A DNA stretch of 13,881 nt from CAZWCX01 sp964632945 (GCA_964632945.1 CAZWCX010000158.1:1-13881), one strand, 5' to 3'; counted from the stretch's first letter, positions 1 through 6,414 are shown. Numbers and translations are program-made. Notes: generated by a model from the letters alone, not told the origin.

Positions 1-24
1 CCCCGGTTGGGTGGAATCAAGTCC

Positions 25-56
25 GGGGGGGGGGGGCCGGGGGGGGGCGCGCCCCC
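25..56. repeat. G-rich tract and GC palindrome downstream of the HEAT gene
   Basis: The plus strand has a run of 12 G (25-36), two C, then a run of 9 G (39-47) that leads into a perfect 14-base palindrome, GGGGGCGCGCCCCC (43-56). The tract lies just beyond the stop codon of the minus-strand HEAT gene (stop at 79-81). The palindrome could form a hairpin at the 3' end of that transcript, but no T-run follows it on the minus strand, so I do not call a terminator. The G-runs could also form a G-quadruplex. Homopolymers this long close to the window edge may carry length errors. Confidence 0.6.
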
Positions 57-78
57 GCTTGGTTTCTGTCGGGACACC

Positions 79-1065
79 CTATCGTCGCTGCTCGCGCGCG
101 TGTTCCCTGGCTTGTTCCGGCGTGATGCCCCAATGGCGGAGCACCGATCCCGCCACCTTGTCCAGCGCAGAGGTCACGAACTGCCGTGTGGGCGGCCGAT
201 AGACGACTACTTCGCGGGAATCGTCGAGGAGTGGGGCGAGGGCTCCGGAATACTGCGAGCACCCGAGTTCGCCCAAAGCCAGCGCGGCATGGGCCCGCGC
301 GGTCGCGTCCGCGTCATCGAGCAGGCCCGCGATGGCCGCGGCAAACTCGGCCGCGCGGAGGCGCGCCAGCGTCCATGCGCTCATCGACCGGCTCCAGGCA
401 TCGGCGTCCTCGAGGTGCTTCGCGATCTCTCCGGCCAGGCTGCGCGCGTCGAGGAGGCCGAGGCTGGCGATGGCCTGTCCGCGAACCTGGGCGTCGGCGT
501 CGTCCAGGAGCGGCGCGAGCGCGGGGACGTGTTCGGCCCCGCCCAGATGACCCACCGCGGAGGCGGCCTCGTAGCGGACCGGACCCTGCGCGTGGCGCAG
601 CAACGGCAGGATCTCCCCGACGTACGCATTGGCCTCCAGCCGGGCCAGGGCCCAGGAGGCCGCAACGCGCACACGATCCTCCGGATCGCGCAACAACGGA
701 ACGAGAGACTCCGCGCGATCGCGGGCATCGAGAAGCCCGAGGGACGTCGCGGCCATTTCGCGGGCGCGCGCGCCCGGATCCGAGAGCAGGCGCGCGACGG
801 CTCCGGCATGCTCGACGGCCTTCAGCAGACCGAGCGACAGGACCGCTGCGCCGCGGACCGCATCCGACGTGTCCTCGAGCCGGGCCACCAGCGCCGGCAC
901 ATGGCGGGCGTCTCCGGTCTCCCCCAGCGCGCGGGCGGCTTCTGCCCGGGCTTCGGGGAGCGGATCGTGCAACTCGCGCACCCACCGTTCGGCGGAACCG
1001 TCCTGCGCCGCGGCGGCGACGGCGCCGGCCAGCCACAGGGCCGCGCCCCAGCCGACCCGCGTCAC
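79..1065 (-). CDS. Secreted HEAT-repeat protein
   Basis: The 328-residue product starts with an Arg plus a hydrophobic, Ala-rich segment (about residues 3-20) ending in AAAAQ, which looks like a Sec signal peptide. Residues about 30-285 are a run of roughly eight HEAT repeats with a period near 31 residues, each with a conserved A..LG.L element and a D.. turn (for example SLGLLDAR at 108-115 and again at 201-208). The C-terminal tail (about 290-328) is polar and not HEAT-like. HEAT arrays are protein-binding scaffolds, so a periplasmic adaptor role is inferred; no catalytic motif is visible. The start is GTG at 1063-1065, overlapping the TGA of the upstream carbonic anhydrase-like gene (GTGA), with a weak GGGAAG upstream, so translation is probably coupled. 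Exact function is unknown. Confidence 0.88.
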   Translation of the reverse strand: MTRVGWGAALWLAGAVAAAAQDGSAERWVRELHDPLPEARAEAARALGETGDARHVPALVARLEDTSDAVRGAAVLSLGLLKAVEHAGAVARLLSDPGARAREMAATSLGLLDARDRAESLVPLLRDPEDRVRVAASWALARLEANAYVGEILPLLRHAQGPVRYEAASAVGHLGGAEHVPALAPLLDDADAQVRGQAIASLGLLDARSLAGEIAKHLEDADAWSRSMSAWTLARLRAAEFAAAIAGLLDDADATARAHAALALGELGCSQYSGALAPLLDDSREVVVYRPPTRQFVTSALDKVAGSVLRHWGITPEQAREHAREQRR

Positions 1066-1580
1066 GAACGGACTTCCCGATATTGCTCAACGTATTCCAC
1101 GTAGTTTTTCGCCAATTGTCCGAGCCGAGCCACTTCTTCCTCCGTGAGCGGCCGCTTCACCTGCGCCGGGTGTCCCATCACCAGCATGCGCGGCGGCGCC
1201 ACGAATCCCTCCGGGACCAGCGACCCCGCGGCCACGAGCGTATCGGCGCCGATTACGCACCGGTCCAGCACGATCGCGCCGATGCCGATCAGCGCGCGAT
1301 CGTGCACCGTGCATCCGTGCAGCCGCGCCCCATGGCCGATCGTCACGTCGTCTCCGATCTGCGTCGCGTACTTGTCCCGCGTGACGTGAATGATGGTCCC
1401 GTCCTGCACGTTCGTGCGCCGTCCGATCCGGATCGAGTGCACATCCCCGCGCACCACGGAATTGAACCAGACGCTCGAATCCTCCCCGATCTCCACATCC
1501 CCGATCACCATCGCGCCCTCGGCAAGCCAGACCGACGCGTGGAGACGAGGGGACTTTCCGCGGAACGGGAGCACGGGCAT
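1062..1580 (-). CDS. Gamma-class carbonic anhydrase-like hexapeptide-repeat protein
   Basis: The 172-residue product is a left-handed beta-helix protein of the gamma-carbonic anhydrase (CamH/YrdA/PaaY-like) family. Hexapeptide repeats (I/V-G-x-x-x pattern, for example VIGDVEIGEDSSVW at about 25-38) run from about 20 to 130, followed by a C-terminal helix (about 146-170). The expected zinc ligands are present: H65 (in DGTIIH), H83 and H88 (in IGHGARLH). R44-D46 (RGD), N57 and Q59 match the active-site residues known from Cam. The acidic loop of archaeal Cam is absent, as in CamH. Reversible CO2 hydration is possible, but many family members have other or unknown activity. I start at ATG 1578-1580 (MPVLPFRGKSP, the usual family N-terminus) with GAGGTG at 1586-1591. 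An upstream in-frame ATG at 1631 would overlap the predicted -10 element. It forms a coupled pair with the HEAT gene (4-base overlap). Confidence 0.93.
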   Translation of the reverse strand: MPVLPFRGKSPRLHASVWLAEGAMVIGDVEIGEDSSVWFNSVVRGDVHSIRIGRRTNVQDGTIIHVTRDKYATQIGDDVTIGHGARLHGCTVHDRALIGIGAIVLDRCVIGADTLVAAGSLVPEGFVAPPRMLVMGHPAQVKRPLTEEEVARLGQLAKNYVEYVEQYREVRS

Positions 1581-1585
1581 GACGG

Positions 1586-1591
1586 CACCTC
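1586..1591 (-). promoter_or_regulatory. Ribosome binding site of the carbonic anhydrase-like gene
   Basis: Minus-strand GAGGTG lies 5 bases before the ATG at 1578-1580. It supports this start over the longer in-frame alternative at 1631. Confidence 0.65.
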
Positions 1592-1621
1592 GAAGGAGGC
1601 CGGCGGGTCGCGCACGGGAAG

Positions 1622-1650
1622 ATTGTCCCACGCGGGAGGCCGGGGGTCAA
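1622..1650 (-). promoter_or_regulatory. Predicted sigma70-type promoter for carbonic anhydrase/HEAT pair
   Basis: On the minus strand, TTGACC (1645-1650) is followed by a 17-base spacer and GACAAT (1622-1627). Both elements match the housekeeping consensus well (5/6 and 4/6). A transcript would begin near 1615, giving a leader of about 35 bases to the ATG at 1580. The same extended motif, TTGACCCCCGG, recurs at the proposed promoter of the glycosyltransferase gene (4276-4304). This is a motif-based prediction only. Confidence 0.6.
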
Positions 1651-1800
1651 GGCGATGCGGGGGAGGATTCGCCTGGGTGCGCACGAGGCGCGCCTTCCGA
1701 GTCTCGGCTCTCCCGGGAGCGTGCCAACCAAACAATGGAACAGGAGTACCGGGAGGGGACCTCGCCAAAACAACGGGCCCCCGGAAGACCGAAACTCGGG

Positions 1801-2538
1801 TCAGGCTCCGCCGGAACCGGCCTTGTCCGCGGACGGGCGGGGAATCAGGTCCAGAGCCTGGGTCGGCAGTCCGAAGATCACCGTGTTGCCGCGGCCCTGC
1901 ATGATCCGCTCGAGGACCTCCAGCTCCTTGAGCCGCAGGAGGGTGGGATTCTTTTCCAGCATTGCGGCCGTGTTGGCGAGCGACCGCGTTGCCGCGACTT
2001 CCTCGCGGCGCTGGATCAGAGCCGCCTCCGCGGCCTTCTGGGCCGTGAGGACCTGGTTGAAGATCGCCTTCATCTCGCCCGGCAGGATGAGGTCCTTCAG
2101 ACCGGCATCCTGCACGTCGATGCCGTACTCGATCGCCTTCGCGCGAACCGCCTCGAGGAGGGCCCGCGACACGGCGCCCTTGTCGGCAAGGAGCGCGTCG
2201 AGCGTCACACCCCCGACGAGATCCCGCAGCGCCAGCTGCAGGTCCGTGTAGATCTGATCCTGCAGATCGGCGACCGCGTGCCGCGACTTCACGGGGTCGA
2301 CGACCTGGTACTTGCCGACCACGTTCATCCGCAGCGTAACCTTGTCGTGGGTCATGACCTCCTGGCCGTGAATCGATACCGTCCGGCGGCGCAGGTCGAC
2401 CTTTTCGACCCGCACGTGCAGATACGGCACGTTCCACACCCGGTAGCGACCGGGACCGAGCAGACGCTCGAACCGGCCGTCCCGGTAGAGGAGGCCACGC
2501 TCGAATTCCTCCACCTGGATGACCCCGAAGAAGATCAA
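1801..2538 (-). CDS. SPFH/band-7 (slipin/stomatin-like) protein without a membrane segment
   Basis: The 245-residue product matches the band-7/SPFH fold: an N-terminal beta-rich part (GLLYRDGRF, LLGPGRY at about 15-33, then a KVDLRRRTVSIHGQEVMTHDKV-type strand region at 46-67), the mixed domain to about 160, and a charged helical segment (about 160-215, AAEAALIQRREEVAATRSLANTAA type) that probably forms the coiled coil used for oligomerisation. The tail is Ser/Gly/Ala-rich. SPFH proteins organise membrane microdomains and scaffold membrane proteases. Slipins normally carry an N-terminal membrane hairpin; here only MIFFGVIQ is hydrophobic, so this form is probably peripheral or membrane-dipping. 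The start is TTG (2536-2538): an in-frame TGA at 2542-2544 excludes any longer start, and GGGAGG at 2545-2550 is well placed. No NfeD-type partner gene lies next to it. Confidence 0.88.
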   Translation of the reverse strand: MIFFGVIQVEEFERGLLYRDGRFERLLGPGRYRVWNVPYLHVRVEKVDLRRRTVSIHGQEVMTHDKVTLRMNVVGKYQVVDPVKSRHAVADLQDQIYTDLQLALRDLVGGVTLDALLADKGAVSRALLEAVRAKAIEYGIDVQDAGLKDLILPGEMKAIFNQVLTAQKAAEAALIQRREEVAATRSLANTAAMLEKNPTLLRLKELEVLERIMQGRGNTVIFGLPTQALDLIPRPSADKAGSGGA

Positions 2539-2541
2539 ACT

Positions 2542-2550
2542 TCACCTCCC
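2542..2550 (-). promoter_or_regulatory. Ribosome binding site and in-frame stop that fix the TTG start
   Basis: On the minus strand GGGAGG (2545-2550) is followed by TGA (2542-2544), AGT and TTG ATC. The TGA is in frame with the SPFH gene two codons before TTG, so the gene cannot extend upstream and the rare TTG start is well supported. Confidence 0.75.
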
Positions 2551-2918
2551 GGCGGCCGTCAGCCGCCCAACGACTCGCGACTTGCGCGTGAGAATTCGGC
2601 CTCCTCCGAGGGACCGCGCGGATTCCGGCGGAGATCCGCGCGTTCGCCCGGCGCCCTTTCGCGCCGGACGCGCGCCGTCGGATCCACAGGGCCGGAAGAC
2701 CGCTTCCGATCGGGCGATGCGCGCAAGCGCCCCGCCCGAGGTCGGCCTCCCCGGAGTCAGCTCCTGCCACCTGGGCATTCCGTGATCAGCGGAGACGGGA
2801 GTCGAACCCGATAGGTCGAACCAGCCATTGCGGCAGCCGGACGCCGCAGGCCAATCGTGCCGGGCGACTACCGCAGCCGCCGCGGCCTGCCCTCGGCGCG
2901 GCCGTTCGTTCGTGCGAG

Positions 2919-2958
2919 AAAGCGACCGGGCCCCGGTCTCTCGCGATCCCGGGGCCCG
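2919..2958 (-). terminator. Strong GC hairpin, possible minus-strand terminator
   Basis: CGGGCCCCGG (2927-2936) and CCGGGGCCCG (2949-2958) pair as a perfect 10-bp stem around a 12-base loop. Read on the minus strand the stem is followed by GTCGCTTTCTCG, a short and interrupted T-run. It lies about 180 bases past the stop of the glycosyltransferase gene and could end that transcript. The T-run is poor, so it may instead be part of a structured RNA. Confidence 0.35.
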
Positions 2959-2981
2959 ACAGAGGCTCGAACCGAAGACGT

Positions 2982-2996
2982 CCGGTCACGGACCGG
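2982..2996. repeat. Small hairpin in the intergenic region
   Basis: CCGGTC and GACCGG (2982-2987 and 2991-2996) form a perfect 6-bp stem with a 3-base loop. It lies 23 bases from the large hairpin at 2927-2958. A second small stem, GGGCC/GGCCC with a 4-base loop, is at 3032-3045. Short GC palindromes are frequent at this base composition, so each one alone is weak. Confidence 0.4.
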
Positions 2997-3140
2997 CTCG
3001 TTTCCGGCGTTCGCGTGCCGCGGCTCGCGCCGGGCCGGAGGGCCCTGTCACGCGGGGTCGGGCGGCGGAATCGCGTAATTCGGACACGGTCATTCAACCT
3101 CATGGGAATGGCACGTAGGACCGGTGCGGCGACCGAAGGT

Positions 3141-4238
3141 TCACGGATTCATGGAATTCGAGGCGAATCGCGAGCCCGCGTCCTGCCCCCACCGCTCCAT
3201 GGCTTCCGCGACCGCAGCCGGCTCGATGCGCTGCATACACTCGGGGTACTCGCAAGTCCGACGGGTGCATGGGCTGCAGGGAACACCCACGCGCAGGATT
3301 TCCCCCCGATTGCCCCAGGGAGCGTACAAGCGCGGGTCCTTGGGACCATACAGTCCGACGGTCGGAACGCCGAGACGGGCGGCGAGGTGAAGCGCCGCGG
3401 AATCACAGCCGACGACGACGCGCGCCCGCTGCAACAGGGCCGCCAGGTGCGGCAACCCCGGGAGCGGCGGGGCTTCGAGGGCCGCCGGCCCGGCCCCACG
3501 GACGATGCTGCGCGCCATCCAGCGTTCGCCCGGCCCCCACGTGACCAGGAGACGCAGGCCGGTGCGATGATGGAATCTCTCCGCCGCCGCCGCCCAGTGC
3601 ATCAGCGGCCAGCGCTTGAACGATCCGAACCGACTGGTGCCCGGATGTAGCACCGCGAACGGCGGCGCGATCCCCGCGGCCGCCAGCCGGGCGTCGACCT
3701 CGCGGCGCGCCTCCTCCGGAGGAGCGTAGCGCCCGCCTCCGGGCGGCGGGGGCGCCCCCAGGGCGGCGGCAAGCGCGAGGTTCTTATCGACCCGATTGAC
3801 CGCTTCGCCGTCCGGCGAAAGTCGATGGTTGAGCAGCAGCCAGCTCCCCTCCCGGCTGTGGCCGGGGCCGAAACCCCACCGCGCCGGGGCTCCCGACAGG
3901 AGCACGTGCAGGGCACTCTTCGCATTCCCTTGGAAATCCACCACGGTGTCGTATCGCTCGCGCCGCAATTCCCGCGCGTAGGCGAGGAAATCTCCCGGAA
4001 GCGCGCCCAGCGCCCGTCGATCCTTCCAGCGCCGCGACCACTCCCCACGGGGAAAACGGTGGAGACGGTCCAGACCGGGAACGGTTTCGAGCAGGCCGGC
4101 CGCGCGATCCTCCACCGCCCACCCGATCCGCGCCTCCGGGAATCCCGCGCGCAGGGCGGCGAATGCCGGCAGCGTGTTGATCACGTCGCCGATCGCGGAC
4201 AGCCGGACGATCAGGATCCGTCGGGGGGTGGGCGCCAT
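3141..4238 (-). CDS. Glycosyltransferase family 9 (heptosyltransferase WaaF/WaaC-like)
   Basis: The 365-residue product has the two Rossmann-like domains of GT-B family 9 enzymes, which transfer ADP-heptose or related sugars to the LPS inner core. At the N-terminus ILIVRLSAIGD (8-18) is the family hallmark, with D18 at the position of the catalytic Asp. The second domain shows AVLHPGTSRFGSFKRWP (195-211; K208 in the nucleotide-binding site) and the donor-binding GCDSAALHLAARLGVPTVGLYGP (277-299; D279, H284). A Cys cluster, C321-x2-C324-x4-C329-x4-C334, follows, as in many heptosyltransferase-like members. The start is ATG 4236-4238 with GGAG at 4246-4249; the open frame runs further up, but that part is unlike the family and crosses the predicted promoter. 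It acts at the cytoplasmic face of the inner membrane. The acceptor and donor sugar cannot be told from sequence, and it stands apart from other LPS genes here. Confidence 0.92.
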   Translation of the reverse strand: MAPTPRRILIVRLSAIGDVINTLPAFAALRAGFPEARIGWAVEDRAAGLLETVPGLDRLHRFPRGEWSRRWKDRRALGALPGDFLAYARELRRERYDTVVDFQGNAKSALHVLLSGAPARWGFGPGHSREGSWLLLNHRLSPDGEAVNRVDKNLALAAALGAPPPPGGGRYAPPEEARREVDARLAAAGIAPPFAVLHPGTSRFGSFKRWPLMHWAAAAERFHHRTGLRLLVTWGPGERWMARSIVRGAGPAALEAPPLPGLPHLAALLQRARVVVGCDSAALHLAARLGVPTVGLYGPKDPRLYAPWGNRGEILRVGVPCSPCTRRTCEYPECMQRIEPAAVAEAMERWGQDAGSRFASNSMNP

Positions 4239-4245
4239 GAGAAGT

Positions 4246-4249
4246 CTCC
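4246..4249 (-). promoter_or_regulatory. Ribosome binding site of the GT9 gene
   Basis: Minus-strand GGAG, 7 bases before the ATG at 4236-4238, supports this start rather than the longer open frame. Confidence 0.6.
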
Positions 4250-4275
4250 GGGGGGCGTCATCGGGCGAATCGGTG

Positions 4276-4304
4276 ATTCTCGCATTTCGCCGCCCGGGGG
4301 TCAA
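4276..4304 (-). promoter_or_regulatory. Predicted sigma70-type promoter for the GT9 gene
   Basis: On the minus strand TTGACC (4299-4304) is followed by a 17-base spacer and GAGAAT (4276-4281). A run of seven T directly covers and precedes the -35 (A-run at 4303-4309 on the plus strand), resembling an AT-rich UP element in an otherwise GC-rich context. The start site would be near 4269, about 30 bases before the ATG. It shares TTGACCCCCGG with the promoter proposed at 1622-1650. Confidence 0.62.
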
Positions 4305-4358
4305 AAAAAGATTGGCGTCCGGACCGCTGGGGAAGATTCCGCCTCCCGCCGCAAATGG

Positions 4359-4386
4359 TGGACAAGCCGGCGGACTACGGCAAAAT
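4359..4386 (+). promoter_or_regulatory. Predicted promoter of the MoxR-Bat operon
   Basis: TGGACA (4359-4364, 5/6 to TTGACA) is separated by 16 bases from CAAAAT (4381-4386, 4/6 to TATAAT). Transcription would start near 4393, leaving a leader of about 140 bases before the MoxR start codon. It is the best candidate in the divergent region, but it differs from the two minus-strand promoters. Confidence 0.45.
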
Positions 4387-4400
4387 AACCCCCGGATCAG

Positions 4401-4412
4401 GCCGTGCACGGC
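4401..4412. promoter_or_regulatory. 12-base perfect palindrome in the Bat operon leader
   Basis: GCCGTGCACGGC is a perfect palindrome lying just after the predicted start site of the operon (near 4393), a position suited to a repressor operator. Two further small stems follow in the leader: CGCCG/CGGCG (4430-4442) and CCGGCC/GGCCGG (4462-4480). Palindromes of this length are expected a few times by chance in a GC-rich window, so the call is tentative. Confidence 0.25.
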
Positions 4413-4532
4413 GACGCACGCACATCAAACGCCGTCGCGGCGGAACCGGTATCAATGGGAGCCGGCCGCGGATCGGCCGGGCGCAGTCCCCCCGGGGAAC
4501 GAATCGCGAATGAGTGGGAGAGTTTCGAACCC

Positions 4533-5522
4533 ATGGCCGTGGACGTCGCCCAAATCAAGTCCCAGGTGGCCGAAAAGTCCGAGTTGCTTCATCGCCTCCG
4601 CGTCGAACTCGCCAAGGCCGTCGTCGGACAGGAGGAAATGACGACGCGCCTGCTGGTGGGGCTGTTGACCGGCGGCCACATCCTGCTCGAAGGGGTGCCC
4701 GGACTCGCGAAGACGACCGCCATCAAGTCGCTCGCGCAGGCGCTCGATACCCGCTTCCGGCGCATCCAGTTCACCCCCGACCTCCTCCCCGCCGACCTGG
4801 TCGGCACGCTGATCTACGTGCCCAACGAGGGGGCATTCAAGACCCGCAAGGGCCCGATCTTCGCGAATTTCATCCTGGCGGATGAAATCAACCGGGCCCC
4901 CTCCAAGGTCCAATCCGCCCTTCTCGAGGCGATGCAGGAGCGCCAGGTCACGATCGGGGACCAGACCTTCCCGCTCGAAGGCCTGTTCCTGGTCATGGCG
5001 ACCCAGAATCCGATCGAGCAGGAGGGCACCTACCCGCTTCCCGAAGCGCAGGTGGACCGCTTCATGCTCAAGGTGAAAATCACCTACCCCAAGGGACCGG
5101 AAGAACGGAAGGTCCTCGACCAGGCGCTGGACGGCACCGTGCGTCCCATCCAGCCGGTGCTGAAACCGGCCGACGTGGTCGCCATGCAGGAGACCGTGCG
5201 CTTGATCTATGTCGACGACCAGGTCCGGCAGTACGTGCTGGCGCTGGTTCAGGCGACGCGGGACCCGGCGTCGATTCATCAGAAAGACCTGGCCCCGCTG
5301 ATCGCCTTTGGCGCCTCCCCCCGCGCGTCGATCTACCTCGGCCTCGGCGCGCGCGCCATGGCGTTCCTGAATGGACGGGGATACGTCACCCCCCAGGACG
5401 TCAAGGACGTGGCGCTGGACGTCCTGCGTCATCGCGTGTTGCTCACCTATGAGGCCGAGGCCGAACAGACGACGAGCGAAGAGGTGATTCAGCGAATCCT
5501 CGGCGCCGTTCCCGTGCCCTGA
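4533..5522 (+). CDS. moxR: MoxR family AAA+ ATPase
   Basis: The 329-residue product has the full MoxR pattern: N-terminal helices (1-30), Walker A GVPGLAKT (54-61), the MoxR segment IQFTPDLLPADLVG (78-91), Walker B ILADEINRAP (114-123), sensor 1 ATQNP (156-160), the EAQVDRF arginine-finger region (171-177) and a C-terminal lid domain with the SPRA sensor 2 motif. Length is typical of the family. MoxR ATPases are cytosolic hexameric chaperones that act on partner proteins with VWA domains. Here it heads the operon, directly before DUF58 and two VWA genes. I choose ATG 4533 because the family begins close to this point; GGGAG at 4516-4520 is 12 bases away, longer than ideal. An in-frame ATG at 4455 is possible but would add an unlikely Arg/Gly/Pro-rich extension. 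Confidence 0.95.
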   Translation: MAVDVAQIKSQVAEKSELLHRLRVELAKAVVGQEEMTTRLLVGLLTGGHILLEGVPGLAKTTAIKSLAQALDTRFRRIQFTPDLLPADLVGTLIYVPNEGAFKTRKGPIFANFILADEINRAPSKVQSALLEAMQERQVTIGDQTFPLEGLFLVMATQNPIEQEGTYPLPEAQVDRFMLKVKITYPKGPEERKVLDQALDGTVRPIQPVLKPADVVAMQETVRLIYVDDQVRQYVLALVQATRDPASIHQKDLAPLIAFGASPRASIYLGLGARAMAFLNGRGYVTPQDVKDVALDVLRHRVLLTYEAEAEQTTSEEVIQRILGAVPVP

Positions 5523-5526
5523 TTCC

Positions 5527-6414
5527 ATGAACGAACCCCGCGTCGCCGACATCCTCAAGCGCGTGCAGCGCCTGGAAATCGTCGCGAACCGGCTGGTCAA
5601 CGACCTGTTCGCCGGGCAGTACCATTCCGTCTTCCGCGGCCGGGGGATGGAATTCGACGAAGTGCGCGAGTACCAGCCGGGCGACGACGTGCGCTCGATC
5701 GACTGGAACGTGACGGCGCGAGCGGGCGCGCCCTACGTCAAGCGCTTCCGGGAGGAACGGGAACTGACGGTCCTGCTGGCCGCGGACGTCTCGGCTTCGG
5801 GGGTCTTCGGCTCGCGCGACCGCGCCAAGCTCGATCTGGTGGTCGAGACGGCGGCGCTGATCATGTTCTCCGCGCTCAAGAACAACGACAAGGCCGGCCT
5901 CGTCCTGTTCTGCGACGACGTCGTGCGCTACTTCCCCCCCCGGAAAGGCAGGGCGAACGTCCTGCACCTGCTGCGGGAACTGCTCTCGGCCCGTCCAATC
6001 CGGCGGGAGACGCGCATCGACCGGGCGCTCGAGTTCGTGAATCGCGTACAGAAGCGCCGCGCGGTCGTGTTCCTGATCAGCGACTTCCTTGCCGATTGCG
6101 AGGGCCGCTCCCTGGCGGTGGCCGGCCGGCGCCACGACCTCATCGCCGCGGTCGTCTCCGATCCGCGCGAGCGCGCCCTCCCCGACGTGGGATTCCTGAC
6201 CCTTCGGGACGCCGAAACGGGAGAGACGCTGGAGCTGGACACGGCGCACCCGTCCGTGCGCGCCCTCTTCGAGCGCCGGTCCGGTGAACGGGCCGAGATG
6301 TTGTCCGGGCGATTGCGGCGCGCCGGCGTCGACGAATTGCGGATCGGCACCGACGGGGACGCCCTGCGCGGACTGCGAAAGTTCTTCGCCATGCGCGAGC
6401 GGAGGTTCCGATGA
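5527..6414 (+). CDS. DUF58 domain protein (VWA-like, MoxR partner)
   Basis: The 295-residue product shows the DUF58 signature RGRGMEFDEVREYQPGDD (37-54) followed by VRSIDW (55-60), then a VWA-like fold beginning TVLLAADVSASG (81-92). D87, S89 and S91 keep the DxSxS part of a MIDAS metal site; the later Asp is in FLISDF (182-187). No signal peptide or membrane segment is visible, so the protein should be cytosolic, on the same side as MoxR. DUF58 genes almost always sit directly after moxR in such operons, and a role as adaptor or client of the ATPase is inferred. The start is ATG 5527, four bases after the moxR stop. There is no clear ribosome binding site, so translation probably depends on coupling to moxR. 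The last codons overlap the next gene (ATGA). Confidence 0.94.
   Translation: MNEPRVADILKRVQRLEIVANRLVNDLFAGQYHSVFRGRGMEFDEVREYQPGDDVRSIDWNVTARAGAPYVKRFREERELTVLLAADVSASGVFGSRDRAKLDLVVETAALIMFSALKNNDKAGLVLFCDDVVRYFPPRKGRANVLHLLRELLSARPIRRETRIDRALEFVNRVQKRRAVVFLISDFLADCEGRSLAVAGRRHDLIAAVVSDPRERALPDVGFLTLRDAETGETLELDTAHPSVRALFERRSGERAEMLSGRLRRAGVDELRIGTDGDALRGLRKFFAMRERRFR

Larger units (their letters stand above)
2551..3140. other. Long intergenic region without a credible gene
   Basis: These roughly 590 bases separate the SPFH gene from the glycosyltransferase gene, both on the minus strand. Open frames occur on both strands, but their translations are Arg/Gly/Pro/Ala-rich shadows with no recognisable family, no good start context and no fit to neighbouring genes. 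I see several hairpins (2927-2958, 2982-2996, 3032-3045) and a 15-base tRNA T-arm-like motif (2796-2810, minus sense). The promoter of the SPFH gene should lie here, but I cannot place it with confidence. Confidence 0.6.

Noticed and set aside
186..2814. Long plus-strand open frames over the HEAT, carbonic anhydrase and SPFH genes
   Set aside because: Low-complexity Arg/Pro/Gly-rich translations lying antisense to clear minus-strand families.
2760..3100. tRNA or tmRNA gene on the minus strand
   Set aside because: A T-arm-like motif is present, but I found no paired 5' acceptor strand, no valid anticodon arm and no ALAA-type tag frame, in normal or permuted order.
2786..3103. Possible 105-residue minus-strand protein in the intergenic region
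   Set aside because: Arg-rich, no recognisable domain, no ribosome site seen, and it spans the hairpins; open frames on the other strand are of equal length.
4404..4532. Longer N-terminus for the MoxR ATPase
   Set aside because: The extra 43 residues are Arg/Gly/Pro/Ser-rich, unlike the family, and begin close to the predicted transcription start.
5934..5941. C8 run in the DUF58 gene as a slippage site
   Set aside because: It is short and codes for a plain FPPR stretch; there is no further sign of variability.
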